Shown here piece by piece: positions 53,843 through 63,419 of a DNA stretch of 64,000 nucleotides. The stretch is from RH-AL1 sp965277735. GTDB lineage: Bacteria > Pseudomonadota > Alphaproteobacteria > Rhizobiales > Beijerinckiaceae. The notes under the pieces are model-generated. The model was not told the DNA's origin, searched no databases, and saw only the letters and a program-made list of their open reading frames with translations. The position numbers were made by a program, and so were the translations under genes. The stretch lies in assembly GCA_965277735.1 (NCBI GenBank), contig CBDIDO010000001.1:310001-374000 (forward strand), written 5' to 3'. The number at the start of each line of letters is the position of its first letter. The first letter of the stretch is position 1.

Positions 53843-54200
53843 TTCATCTGCACGCGTGTTATTTCTTTGCCATAACTTTATCACGCTCGCGCGTAACGCG
53901 CGATACTCGGACGTCATTTGACCAATGTTAAACCCGCCAGCAAGGCGTAATGCAGCATGCGTTAGCTGCTGTCTTAGCCGGATTTCTTTTTTTATTGCCC
54001 CGTGACTTTACAGTTTCTTCCTTGGCTGTCTGGTCCGATAAAATATCGCTCAAAACGAACTGAAGGATCTCATGGATGTGATCTCGCAGGGCCAGGGAGG
54101 TCATGCCGGTAGCGGTTGGCGTCAACGTCCGCGCAAATGCTTCCCATTCGCAGACGATCGGTTCTATGTTTCCAGCGATGAACGAAGGAAGCCGCTGATG
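53843..54200 (-). pseudogene. N-terminal stump of an RsbRD-domain sensor histidine kinase
   Basis: On the minus strand RLPSFIAGNIEPIVCEWEAF, ARTLTPTATGMTSLALRDHI and LQFVLSDILSDQTAKEE match the RsbRD N-terminal sensor of soluble kinases. After a frameshift near 53955 it continues ALRLAGGFNIGQMTSEYRAL and RASVIKLW up to the IS3 edge at 53842. The kinase part is gone. The first codons also lack a good start, so both ends are damaged. Confidence 0.7.
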
Positions 54201-54376
54201 GTCGTCAGACGTTTTTGCCCGATGGTCAGAGGCGGGGCGCCAATCTCTTCTGCCGGCATCTTGAGCTCTTTCCACATCTTTTGCGCTTTCGAAACGAGCG
54301 CATCCAAGACGCTTCTCCCGTCAACGTTCTCAAACGTCAGGCGTTCATGGGCTTGATAGCCATCGGCGCGTTGCAC
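54164..54376 (-). CDS. Possible small protein of unknown function
   Basis: A 70-codon frame from GTG with LTFENVDGRSVLDALVSKAQ, KMWKELKMPAEEIGAPPLTI and ISGFLRSSLET. The composition is protein-like and the end overlaps the start of the RsbRD stump in another frame. No family is recognised, and the ribosome site is poor. It may be a remnant. Confidence 0.35.
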   Translation of the reverse strand: MQRADGYQAHERLTFENVDGRSVLDALVSKAQKMWKELKMPAEEIGAPPLTIGQKRLTTISGFLRSSLET

Positions 54377-54646
54377 CTAAAGCCAGGCCATTGGGGTTTA
54401 GCTGCACAGCCGCGAGCGTGCGCCGTCGGTCTTGCCGCGGATCGTCAGGAGGACGCCATCCGGAAAATCTCAATCCAGCTTGCGCCGTCTTCGGTTCGGC
54501 CGGGTCGACGATTTCGGAGCGGCAGGCCACCGGCGAACCCGATGAGCAGGATGCGCGATCGCGCGGATCGGTTCGCAGAAGGGCGAGCACCGCCAAAATA
54601 TCCTCGGCGAACAAGGCCTCTTTCTGTTTAGGGGTTTGAAGCGCGT

Positions 54647-55861
54647 TCAGGCAGCTTTCCACGACCCAACACGACGTCCATGCACGTCGTTGTCCGAAAC
54701 TGGGCACACCCGGTTCCGACCGGCCTGCTTCGCCGCGTAAAGCGCGTTGTCGGCATCGGCAATGAGGTCGCTTGTCTTGAGAGTGTCGCTCACGACGCCC
54801 GCCGCGACGCCGACACTGATCGTGACGATAGCTTGGTCGTCTCCTGACGGAATTATCGCAGCCGCTACCCCGACGCGGATCCGCTCGCCGATCTTCACGG
54901 CCGTCTCGAGAGCCGTCAGCGGCAGCAAGACGAGGAACTCCTCGCCGCCGAAACGGAAGACCGACCCGTTGCCGGCGCGCAGTCCAGCGGCGATGAGGCC
55001 GGCGATATGCTTTAGGCAGACGTCGCCCGCCTGGTGTCCGTTGACGTCGTTGAACGTCTTGAAACGATCGACGTCGATTAGGAGAATCGCCGTCATACAG
55101 TCGTCGGGTCGCGCGTCTAGCCGCGCCAAAACGTCGTCGAGTGCGCGACGATTGCCGACCAGGGTCAAAGGATCGAAGCGGCTGATCGCCTCCAGTTCGG
55201 CGTTGCGGAGGCGATCGCGCAGGCCGAGCAGATAGGTCAACCGCCGCTCGTGCTCCAGGGTGTAGCAGCCAATCAACGAGAAGATCACCACGCCGGACAG
55301 GACGGCGTCGGCCTCGAGGGCGCGGTCCCACGAAAAGGGCGTCACCTGAGAGAGTGCCGAGATATAGAGGATAAGCGACGCCAGGCAGGCAACGAGCACG
55401 TACCAGAACCGGATGCGCTGGATCAGCGTCGCGAAGAGGATGACGAGGACGACGCTAAAATGCTCGGCGTCGCGCAAGGGCGATCGGCTGACGAGCATCA
55501 GCAGGAGGATTGCGGCGACCGTGACAACCACGGTCAATGCCGCGAGCCCTTCACGGACGAAGACGCTCGGCTGGCGCGACACGACGATATTCACGAGGAA
55601 AAGTAGCGGCATCATTAGGCCGACGTGAACGAAAAAAGAAAGCCGGAAAACGTCACCGACGAGACGGATGTCGCCAATCATGAAGACCTCGTAGGTCGCT
55701 AGACCTATGAGGTTCTGGAGCACCATTCTGCGGCAGCGCGCTTCGCTGCAGTCCGCTTCAAACCGTTGCTCGAGCTCGGGGGTGAAGCGCAGCGTGCGGA
55801 ATCGGCGCCCGATGGTCGCTTCGATGCTGGACGAATCCGTCGCAAACGCCTCAAACGACAT
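54647..55861 (-). CDS. Membrane-bound diguanylate cyclase (GGDEF)
   Basis: A 404-residue protein. About six transmembrane helices (residues 55-215) precede a coiled-coil linker and a GGDEF domain (about 230-390) with RFDPLTLVGNRRALDDVL, ILLIDVDRFKTFNDVNGHQA and RFGGEEFLVLLPL. GGEEF is a functional active-site variant, so it should make cyclic-di-GMP from GTP. The product inhibitory-site RxxD (five residues before GGEEF) is not evident: the aligned position reads GNGSVF. The membrane part resembles MASE-type sensors only loosely. It is a single gene, with no phosphodiesterase nearby. The two large kinases downstream are on the other strand. Confidence 0.92.
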   Translation of the reverse strand: MSFEAFATDSSSIEATIGRRFRTLRFTPELEQRFEADCSEARCRRMVLQNLIGLATYEVFMIGDIRLVGDVFRLSFFVHVGLMMPLLFLVNIVVSRQPSVFVREGLAALTVVVTVAAILLLMLVSRSPLRDAEHFSVVLVILFATLIQRIRFWYVLVACLASLILYISALSQVTPFSWDRALEADAVLSGVVIFSLIGCYTLEHERRLTYLLGLRDRLRNAELEAISRFDPLTLVGNRRALDDVLARLDARPDDCMTAILLIDVDRFKTFNDVNGHQAGDVCLKHIAGLIAAGLRAGNGSVFRFGGEEFLVLLPLTALETAVKIGERIRVGVAAAIIPSGDDQAIVTISVGVAAGVVSDTLKTSDLIADADNALYAAKQAGRNRVCPVSDNDVHGRRVGSWKAA

Positions 55862-56137
55862 CGATCATCACCCCTGCAATGACCCATACCTTTAGTCCTC
55901 GACGCTTAAGACATGATTTCAGAGCGTAGCGGTCTCGGACCATCTTCGTGGCGGCGAGATCGGCGCTGCGGTTCAAATATCGGCAAACAGCAAGCCGAGG
56001 CCAAAGCCGCTCTTGTGGCGCGGCAAGCCTCGTGTTCGAGAAACGTGACCGGTCCCCGGCGGATCGGCACCGTCTTGTCGCATCAGCGTCGTCTTTGGAT
56101 CCCACACCATGACCCTTTCTACCGAAAAGGACGCGCA

Positions 56138-56434
56138 TTGACCCGAGGTGTGGTGGACGAGGATGTGCCGAGCTTCGCGATTCGCGTCGCGGGGGGCGCC
56201 TGGCTGGTGGAGGCGAAGTGGGCCGACGGCAGGGCTGGGCCGACGATCGCCTTCGAGCATGAGTCCGAGGCGCGTATCTGGATCGCTCGTGATGCGGTCG
56301 CCTGGGCGCGCCGTTTTTCCTCAAGTGAAAGCGGTTCGCTCCCGCCGGTGCGACGGGACGGACGGGCCTCGGACGAACTCCGCGCCGCAGCCTCCGAAGT
56401 GGATCCGAAGACGCGCGATCCCCGCGATCGCTGA
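56138..56434 (+). CDS. Small hypothetical protein
   Basis: A protein of about 98 residues from TTG at 56138, with AAAAGGA 7 bases upstream. The central part FAIRVAGGAWLVEAKWADGR, AGPTIAFEHESEARIWIARD and AVAWARRF resembles short single-domain proteins of Hyphomicrobiales with a beta-beta-beta-alpha layout and a W-rich helix. No function is known. The same frame is open back to 55913 but the earlier residues look non-coding. The start is uncertain (GTG codons at 56150 and 56153 are alternatives). Confidence 0.5.
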   Translation: MTRGVVDEDVPSFAIRVAGGAWLVEAKWADGRAGPTIAFEHESEARIWIARDAVAWARRFSSSESGSLPPVRRDGRASDELRAAASEVDPKTRDPRDR

Positions 56435-56617
56435 TAACTGCGGATTTGATCGCCGTGCTCTGACAGTCGAGGCAGCCTTTTTAGTCCACTCTTGATCAAT
56501 CGCGACAGAAGCACATACGCTTTTTCGGCGTGTGGGTCAGGCCTCCCTCTTACCGCCGCTTGCTTGCGGACGCGCTTCGTGCCGCGAATTTGCCAACAGT
56601 CTAGATGAAAAGACAGT

Positions 56618-59600
56618 ATGGCGCTTGATGTAGACAACCCGATATCACCCTCCGGGCAACGCAAGTCTTCGAGCGGCCGCGACGGCGCAGGGGGACCGTC
56701 GACGGCCACCGATCTGCCAAGCGAGCTCATGGGGGCGCTCGTCGCGGTGCGTGATGGCGACTTCTCGGTACGGCTCGCGCGTGATGAGATCGGTCTCGCC
56801 GGCAAAATCTGCGATACGTTCAACGACATCGTAGCCGCCAACCAGCGCATGGCATCCGAACTTGCCCGTGTCGGACAACGCGTCGGACGCGACGGCGACA
56901 CGCGGGCTCGCGTGCGCTTCAGCCTCCCGTCGGGCTCGTGGTCGGAGATGGAAGGCTCGCTCAACGCCCTGATCGAGGATCTCTCGCGGCCGACGACGGC
57001 GATGACGCAGACCGTCGCTGCCGTTGCCAAGGGCGATCTCCTTCAGACGATGCCGCTCGACTTCGGTGGCCGACCGCTCGCAGGCGAGTTCCTCCGGTCC
57101 GCCAATGTCGTCAACGCGATGATCGCGCAACTCTCCGAGTTTACCTCGGAGGTCACCCGTGTCTCGCGAGAAGTCGGCAGCGAGGGCAAGCTCGGTGGAC
57201 AGGCAACGGTCCACGAGGCGACCGGCGTCTGGCGTGAGCTTACCGAGTCGGTGAACTCGATGGCCTCGAATCTGACCGCGCAAGTCCGTAGCATCGCCGA
57301 CGTGACGATCGCGGTGGCGAACGGCGATCTGTCCAAGAAGATCACAGTCGACGTTCGCGGCGAGATCCTCCAGCTGAAAGCGGCCATCAACACGATGGTC
57401 GATCAGCTGCGCGCGTTCGCTTCGGAGGTGACGCGCGTCGCGCGGGAGGTCGGGACCGAAGGCAAGCTCGGCGGCCAGGCGCTCGTCCCGGGCGTCGCCG
57501 GGACGTGGAAGGACCTCACGGATTCGGTCAACGCCATGTGCGGCAACCTGACCGCGCAGGTGCGCAGCATCGCGCAGGTGACGACCGCCGTGGCGCGCGG
57601 CGATCTTTCCCGCAAGATCACCGTCGACGTGTCCGGCGAGATCCGGGAGCTTAAGGAGACCATCAACACGATGGTCGATCAGCTCAATGGGTTCGCCGGT
57701 GAGGTAACGCGAGTGGCGCGGGAGGTCGGCACCGAGGGCCGGCTCGGCGGCCAGGCGATGGTGCCGGGTGTCGCTGGCACCTGGAAGGACCTGACCGACT
57801 CGGTGAATTCCATGGCCGGCAACTTGACCGCTCAGGTTCGCAACATCGCCGAGGTCTCGACCGCTATCGCGAAGGGCGATCTGTCGCGCAAGATCACGGT
57901 CGACGTGCGCGGCGAGATCCTCGAACTCAAGGAGACGCTGAACACCATGGTGGATCAGCTGAACCGGTTCGCCTCCGAGGTCACGCGCGTCGCCCGCGAG
58001 GTTGGAACGGAAGGCAAGCTCGGCGGCCAGGCGCTGGTCCCGGGAGTTGACGGGTTCTGGAAGGCCCTTACCGAAAACGTCAACTCGATGGCCTCGAATC
58101 TCACCGGGCAGGTGCGCAACATCGCGGAAGTCACCACCGCCGTCGCGCGCGGCGATCTTTCCCGCAAGATTACCGTCGACGTGAAGGGCGAAATTCTCGA
58201 GCTCAAGAACACGATCAATACCATGGTCGACCAGCTGAACGCGTTCGCCGGCGAGGTCACACGCGTTGCAAGGGAGGTCGGCACGGAAGGCAAGTTGGGC
58301 GGCCAGGCGCAGGTACCCGGGGCGGCCGGTACGTGGAAGGATCTGACCGACAACGTCAACTCGATGGCGGGAAACCTTACCGGACAGGTTCGCAACATCG
58401 CCGAGGTGGCGACGGCCATCGCCTCCGGCGACCTGTCGCGCAAGATCACGGCGGACGTGCGCGGCGAGATTTTACTCCTGAAGGACACGCTGAACACCAT
58501 GGTGGATCAGCTGCGATCCTTCGCCGGCGAGGTCTCGCGTGTCGCACGCGAGGTCGGCACAGATGGTCGGCTCGGCGGCCAAGCCGTCGTTCCCGGCGCC
58601 GCCGGCACCTGGAAGGACCTCACCGACAACGTCAACCAGCTCGCGGCCAACCTGACCACCCAGGTGCGAAACATAGCGGAAGTCACGACGGCGGTCGCCC
58701 GCGGCGACCTGTCCCGAAAGATCACCGTCGACGCCAACGGTGAGATCCTCGAGCTAAAGATCACCATCAACACGATGGTCGATCAATTGAACGCCTTCGC
58801 CGGCGAGGTCACGCGCGTGGCCCACGAGGTCGGCACCGAGGGACGGCTCGGGGGACAGGCCAAGGTGCCGGGCGTCGCCGGGACGTGGAAGGATCTGACC
58901 GATACGGTCAACGTCATGGCCGCGAACCTGACCGAACAGGTCCGTGGCATCGTCAAGGTCGTCACCGCGGTGGCCGACGGCGATCTCAAGCGCAAGCTGA
59001 CTGTGGCGTCCAAGGGCGAGGTTGCGGCGCTGGCCGACACGATCAACAACATGACGGACACTTTGGCCACCTTCGCCGCCCAGGTGACCACCGTCGCCCA
59101 CGAGGTCGGCGTGGAGGGGCGTCTCGGAGGTCAGGCCAACGTGCCGGGCGCCGCCGGTACCTGGAAGGATCTCACCGGCAACGTCAACCTGCTCGCGGCT
59201 AACCTGACGACGCAGGTCCGTGCCATCGCCGAGGTCGCGACGGCCGTGACAAAGGGCGACTTGACCCGCGCGATCCAGGTCGACGCCCGCGGCGAGGTTT
59301 CCGAGTTGAAGGACAACATCAACACGATGATCGGCAACCTTCGCCTGACCACGGAGCAGAACACCGGGGAGGATTGGCTCAAGACCAATCTCGCCCGATT
59401 GACGAACATGTTGCAGGGGCAGCGCGATCTGGCGTCCTTCGGACGGATCCTCCTCACCGAGCTGGCGACGCTGCTCGACGCGCACCATGGCGTCATCTAT
59501 CAGGTCGAAGCTGGCGATCAATCTTCGCTGCGCCTCATGTCCGCATTCGCGGACGGTACGCCTCAAGGACCGAAATCGACGTTGCGGCTGGGTGAAGGCC

Positions 59601-61297
59601 TTATCGGCCAGTGCGCGCAAGACGGCCGCCGGGTCCTGATCTCCGAAATCCCCTCGAACGTCACTCCGATCCGTTCCGGCGTCTTCAAGGTTGCACCACG
59701 GAACGGCGTTGTGCTGCCGATCCTGTTCGAGGCCGAGGTGAAGGCGGTCATCGAGCTCGCCACGCTCGGTCGCTTCAGCGAGCTGCAGACGTCCTTCCTC
59801 GACCAGCTGACCGCCGGCGTCGGCATCATCCTGAACAGTATCGCGGCGACCATGCGGACGGAGGACCTGCTCAAGCAATCACAGACCCTCGCGGCTGAGT
59901 TGCAGTCGCAGCAGGCAGAGCTGAAGCAGACGAACGAGGAAATGGCGCAGAAGGCTCAACAGCTCGCGGAGCGCAACACCGAGGTCGAGGCCAAGAATCG
60001 CGAGATCGAGCGGGCTCGCCGCGCGCTCGAGGACAAGGCAGGCGAGCTCGCTCTGACGTCCAAATACAAGTCGGACTTCCTGGCCAACATGAGTCATGAG
60101 CTGCGCACGCCTCTCAACAGCATACTGATACTTGGCCATCAGCTCGGCGAGAATCCCGACGGCAACCTGTCGGAGAAGGAGGTCGAGTTTGCCCGCACGA
60201 TCCATGGAGCGGGGAGCGACCTTCTCGCCCTGATAAGCGATATTCTGGACCTCTCGAAAATCGAGTCGGGCACCGTGTCGTTCGAAGCAGAAGAGACCCT
60301 CTTCTCCGATCTCTTGCAAACGATCGCTAGGCCGTTTGCGCTGGAGGCGGAACGCCGCCGTCTCCTCTTCGAGATCGAGGCCGCGTTCGATCTGCCCGCG
60401 ACGATCACGACGGACGCCAAGAGACTTCAGCAGATCCTCAAGAACCTGCTTTCCAACGCCTTCAAGTTCACATCCGAGGGGGGCGTGAGGATGAAGGTGT
60501 CGCCGCTCACGGCCGGCTGGAGCGCCGGCCACCCGATCCTGTCGCTGGCGCCGGGGGTGGTTGCGTTTGAAGTCTCCGACACGGGCATAGGGATCGCGCC
60601 GGAGAAGCAGAAACTCATCTTCGATGCGTTTCAGCAAGCTGACGCCGGAACGAGCCGAAGATTCGGAGGGACCGGCCTCGGATTAGCGATAAGCCGAGAA
60701 CTCGCCGGTTTGTTGGGTGGCGAGATCCAGCTTCGCAGCGAACTCGAAAAGGGCAGCATCTTCACCCTGATCCTCCCACTCCGCCGTCCCGAATCCTTTG
60801 GACCCTACAAGCCCCAGACGACGCCGCCTCGGCCCATGCCGGTTGCCGAAGCGGGGGCGATCGAATTTAATAAGAGTGTCTCGGGACTCGTTTCCGGGTC
60901 GGAACTCCTCGGGCGCACGATTCTACTCGTCGACGATGACGCGCGAAACATATTCGCTATGAGCAGCGTCCTCGAGCGTCACGGAATGAAGGTTGTCGCG
61001 GCGACTACAGGACGTGAAGCGATCGCGATTTTCGAGAGCGGGTGCGCTCTCGATTTGATCCTCATGGACATCATGATGCCTGACATGGACGGTCACGAGA
61101 CGATGCGTGCGATGAAGGCCGACACCTCCAAACCCTCTCGGCCGATTGTCGCCCTAACCGCCAAGGCCATGAGCGAGGACAGGGACAAATGCCTGGCGTC
61201 GGGTGCCTCGGACTATCTCGCCAAGCCGGTCGACACCAACCATCTTTTGGCAGTCCTTCTGAAGTGGCTCAAGCCGACGGCCGCGCGCCTTGGATGA
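56618..61297 (+). CDS. Soluble poly-HAMP hybrid histidine kinase (ten HAMP units, GAF, HisKA, HATPase, REC)
   Basis: A 1559-residue kinase with no transmembrane segment. Residues about 40-910 hold ten HAMP-like units at 92-residue spacing, each with GDLSRKITVD-like and TINTMVDQL-like helices and a linker (VAREVGTEGKLGGQA, VPGVAGTWKDLTD). A GAF domain (about 930-1075) and a coiled coil follow. HisKA has its His in NMSHELRTPLNS (H1160), the ATPase domain NLLSNAFKF (about 1275) and DTGIGI, and REC has phospho-acceptor D1484 in LILMDIMMPDMDG. The layout matches group III (Nik1/Os-1-like) kinases, osmosensors in fungi with bacterial relatives. The downstream REC-kinase-REC gene overlaps its 3' end by 8 bases. 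Confidence 0.94.
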   Translation: MALDVDNPISPSGQRKSSSGRDGAGGPSTATDLPSELMGALVAVRDGDFSVRLARDEIGLAGKICDTFNDIVAANQRMASELARVGQRVGRDGDTRARVRFSLPSGSWSEMEGSLNALIEDLSRPTTAMTQTVAAVAKGDLLQTMPLDFGGRPLAGEFLRSANVVNAMIAQLSEFTSEVTRVSREVGSEGKLGGQATVHEATGVWRELTESVNSMASNLTAQVRSIADVTIAVANGDLSKKITVDVRGEILQLKAAINTMVDQLRAFASEVTRVAREVGTEGKLGGQALVPGVAGTWKDLTDSVNAMCGNLTAQVRSIAQVTTAVARGDLSRKITVDVSGEIRELKETINTMVDQLNGFAGEVTRVAREVGTEGRLGGQAMVPGVAGTWKDLTDSVNSMAGNLTAQVRNIAEVSTAIAKGDLSRKITVDVRGEILELKETLNTMVDQLNRFASEVTRVAREVGTEGKLGGQALVPGVDGFWKALTENVNSMASNLTGQVRNIAEVTTAVARGDLSRKITVDVKGEILELKNTINTMVDQLNAFAGEVTRVAREVGTEGKLGGQAQVPGAAGTWKDLTDNVNSMAGNLTGQVRNIAEVATAIASGDLSRKITADVRGEILLLKDTLNTMVDQLRSFAGEVSRVAREVGTDGRLGGQAVVPGAAGTWKDLTDNVNQLAANLTTQVRNIAEVTTAVARGDLSRKITVDANGEILELKITINTMVDQLNAFAGEVTRVAHEVGTEGRLGGQAKVPGVAGTWKDLTDTVNVMAANLTEQVRGIVKVVTAVADGDLKRKLTVASKGEVAALADTINNMTDTLATFAAQVTTVAHEVGVEGRLGGQANVPGAAGTWKDLTGNVNLLAANLTTQVRAIAEVATAVTKGDLTRAIQVDARGEVSELKDNINTMIGNLRLTTEQNTGEDWLKTNLARLTNMLQGQRDLASFGRILLTELATLLDAHHGVIYQVEAGDQSSLRLMSAFADGTPQGPKSTLRLGEGLIGQCAQDGRRVLISEIPSNVTPIRSGVFKVAPRNGVVLPILFEAEVKAVIELATLGRFSELQTSFLDQLTAGVGIILNSIAATMRTEDLLKQSQTLAAELQSQQAELKQTNEEMAQKAQQLAERNTEVEAKNREIERARRALEDKAGELALTSKYKSDFLANMSHELRTPLNSILILGHQLGENPDGNLSEKEVEFARTIHGAGSDLLALISDILDLSKIESGTVSFEAEETLFSDLLQTIARPFALEAERRRLLFEIEAAFDLPATITTDAKRLQQILKNLLSNAFKFTSEGGVRMKVSPLTAGWSAGHPILSLAPGVVAFEVSDTGIGIAPEKQKLIFDAFQQADAGTSRRFGGTGLGLAISRELAGLLGGEIQLRSELEKGSIFTLILPLRRPESFGPYKPQTTPPRPMPVAEAGAIEFNKSVSGLVSGSELLGRTILLVDDDARNIFAMSSVLERHGMKVVAATTGREAIAIFESGCALDLILMDIMMPDMDGHETMRAMKADTSKPSRPIVALTAKAMSEDRDKCLASGASDYLAKPVDTNHLLAVLLKWLKPTAARLG
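56756..59345 (+). repeat. Ten HAMP-encoding units, 276-bp period
   Basis: The codons for the GDx start of successive units lie at 56756, 57032, 57323, 57599, 57875, 58151, 58427, 58703, 58979 and 59255. All steps are exactly 276 bases except the second (291). Units three to eight are the most alike in both protein and DNA; the first two and last two are more diverged. This is tandem intragenic duplication in phase, not a mobile or CRISPR-type array. Confidence 0.9.
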
Positions 61298-62984
61298 TCG
61301 CGTCAACATCCTCCTGGTCGACGACCAGCCGAGCAAGCTTCTCACCTACGAAGTGATGCTTGGCGAACTCGGCGAGACGCTCATCACGGCGCAATCGGCT
61401 CGCGAAGCTCTCGGCGTCCTGCTGAAGACCGATGTCGCCCTGATCTTGATCGACGTCTGCATGCCCGATCTGGACGGCTTCGAACTCGCCGAGACCATTA
61501 GGGAGCACCCGCGCTTCCGCAAAACCGCGATCATCTTCGTCTCGGCATTTCAGGTGTCGGACCTCGATCGCCGCCGCGGCTACGAAGCTGGCGCGATCGA
61601 CTACGTATCCGTACCGGTTGTGCCCGAGCTCCTCAGGGCCAAGGTCAGGGTCTTCGCGGAGCTTTTCCGCAAGACGCGCGACCTCGAGCGCATCAACGCC
61701 GAACTCGAGGATCGTGTCGCCGAGCGGACAGCCGCCCTCGAGGCCTCTTCCTTGAAACTGCTGGAACTCAACCAGGATCTTGAGGAACGGATCGAGGACA
61801 GAACGCGCGAACGCGAGACCGCCTTGGCTCAGCTCTTCGAGGCGCAAAAGATGGAGACGATCGGCCAGCTCACCGGCGGCGTGGCGCATGACTTCAACAA
61901 TCTGCTCATGGCGATCACGGGCAGTCTCGAACTTCTCAAGAAGCGTATCCCCGACGACCCTCGCATGCACCGCCTGCTCGACACCGCGATGCACGGTTCT
62001 GAGCGTGGCGCAGCCTTGACGCAGAGACTGCTCGCGTTCTCCAGGCGGCAGGAGTTGCGGCCGGAAGCCGTGGATGTCGTGGAGCTGATCGACGGCATGC
62101 GGGATTTGCTGGCCCGTGCAGTTGGGCCAGGCTTGCAGCTCGAAAGGATTGCGCCGGATTGCCTTCCGAACGCCGAGGTGGATGCCAACCAGCTTGAGTT
62201 GGCCATTTTGAACCTGGCCCTCAACGCACGCGACGCGATGCCGTCTGGTGGCGCGCTGACGATTTCAATCGCCGAGGAGGCCCTGGCGGCCACGCGGCCT
62301 GGCCAGGGATTGCCGGCCGGTGACTTCATTTGTGTCAGCATCACAGATACGGGCGAAGGGATGGACGAGGAAACGCTTGCCAGGGCGCTGGAGCCGTTCT
62401 TCACCACCAAAGGAGTCGGGAAAGGGACAGGTCTCGGGCTTTCGATGGCGCATGGGCTTGCCGCTCAGTCGGGAGGCGACCTGCGCATCGTCAGCAAACG
62501 CGGATGCGGGACGACAGTGCATCTCAGGCTTCCGGTGGCCTCTCCGAGTACTCTCGTGCGGCGCGTTGCGGACAGAGTTGCCGACTCGATCGCCGGGCCT
62601 TCATGCACCGTCCTGCTCGTCGATGACGATCCTTTGGTGAAGGCCGGCACGGCCGCGATGCTGGAAGATCTCGGTCATACCGTGAGGCAAGCGTCGTCTG
62701 CCGCCGAGGCTATGGAGGCGTTGCGATCGGAGCCGTTTCCGGACCTCGTCCTGACCGATCACGTGATGCCCGAAACTACCGGGCTGACCTTGGCGCGCCA
62801 ACTCGGCTGCCTGCATCCGAATCTGCCAGTGATCATTGCGTCCGGATACGCGGAACTGTTCGAGGTGGAACGTTCAGCGGGCATTCCGAAGTTGAGCAAG
62901 CCTTTCCGCCAGGGCGAGCTTGTGACTGCGATGAATAACGCTCTATCGCGCGCCCGACAAAGGGTACGCAGCTCCCAGCATTAA
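61290..62984 (+). CDS. Hybrid kinase REC-HisKA-HATPase-REC
   Basis: A 564-residue soluble protein. The N-terminal receiver has VDDQPSK and phospho-acceptor D55 in LILIDVCMPDLDG. A coiled coil (about 125-190) leads to HisKA with GGVAHDFNNLL (H200), an ATPase domain (LNLALNARDAM, DTGEGMD, GTGLGLSM) and a second receiver with D490 in VLTDHVMPETTG. In the first receiver the usual Lys is replaced: the loop reads DYVSVPV. The TTG at 61290 overlaps the stop of the poly-HAMP kinase gene, so the two proteins are made together and probably form one phosphorelay. No DNA-binding regulator follows. Confidence 0.92.
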   Translation: MDDRVNILLVDDQPSKLLTYEVMLGELGETLITAQSAREALGVLLKTDVALILIDVCMPDLDGFELAETIREHPRFRKTAIIFVSAFQVSDLDRRRGYEAGAIDYVSVPVVPELLRAKVRVFAELFRKTRDLERINAELEDRVAERTAALEASSLKLLELNQDLEERIEDRTRERETALAQLFEAQKMETIGQLTGGVAHDFNNLLMAITGSLELLKKRIPDDPRMHRLLDTAMHGSERGAALTQRLLAFSRRQELRPEAVDVVELIDGMRDLLARAVGPGLQLERIAPDCLPNAEVDANQLELAILNLALNARDAMPSGGALTISIAEEALAATRPGQGLPAGDFICVSITDTGEGMDEETLARALEPFFTTKGVGKGTGLGLSMAHGLAAQSGGDLRIVSKRGCGTTVHLRLPVASPSTLVRRVADRVADSIAGPSCTVLLVDDDPLVKAGTAAMLEDLGHTVRQASSAAEAMEALRSEPFPDLVLTDHVMPETTGLTLARQLGCLHPNLPVIIASGYAELFEVERSAGIPKLSKPFRQGELVTAMNNALSRARQRVRSSQH

Positions 62985-63359
62985 AGATTTCTATTACGAT
63001 CGTTCCGAGCCGCCTATGCACGTCAGCGCGGCATTATAAAGCAAACAATGGGCTCGAATGGCCTAGCTCACGCCAGTGCTTCGCGATGAGTTTTGTGGTC
63101 GGGAGGCTAGCGGCTTCAGGCCAATGCGCTCATAATTCATTGTGCTTCCGAAATCCCCAGGATTCGGCCGCACAGGCCGCCCGACGTCGTCGGGACCTCG
63201 CCGGGCGGCCACCGTTCCCATAGTCCGGGAGGGCGACGCTAGGTTTTTGCTCCTGGCCCGTAATCCTGCTGATCGTAAGCTGTCTTTTAAGATGTAACCC
63301 GTCGCGCTTCTTCAGCTTGGCGGTTTCGCGCGAGGACGGCTGATTAGAACGGCGTATTC
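62985..63359. other. Intergenic region with a strong hairpin
   Basis: About 370 bases between the kinase operon and the IS66 element, with no supported gene. It contains the inverted repeat listed at 63175-63210, and nothing else recognised. Confidence 0.4.
63175..63210. terminator. 9-bp perfect inverted repeat downstream of the kinase operon
   Basis: GGCCGCCCG and CGGGCGGCC are separated by 18 bases. It lies 190 bases after the last kinase stop. No T-run follows, so it may be a Rho-assisted terminator, an mRNA 3' stabiliser, or chance in GC-rich DNA. Confidence 0.35.
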
Positions 63360-63419
63360 GTACCCGTCCGGTGACGACCGCCTTGTGGGGTTTGCTCGAG
63401 AGCGCTGAGAACAGCGCTT

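Noticed and set aside
56756..59345. Regular 276-bp repeats that could suggest a CRISPR-like or satellite array
   Set aside because: The period is exactly 92 codons in one open frame, and each unit encodes a HAMP fold. It is an intragenic protein repeat.
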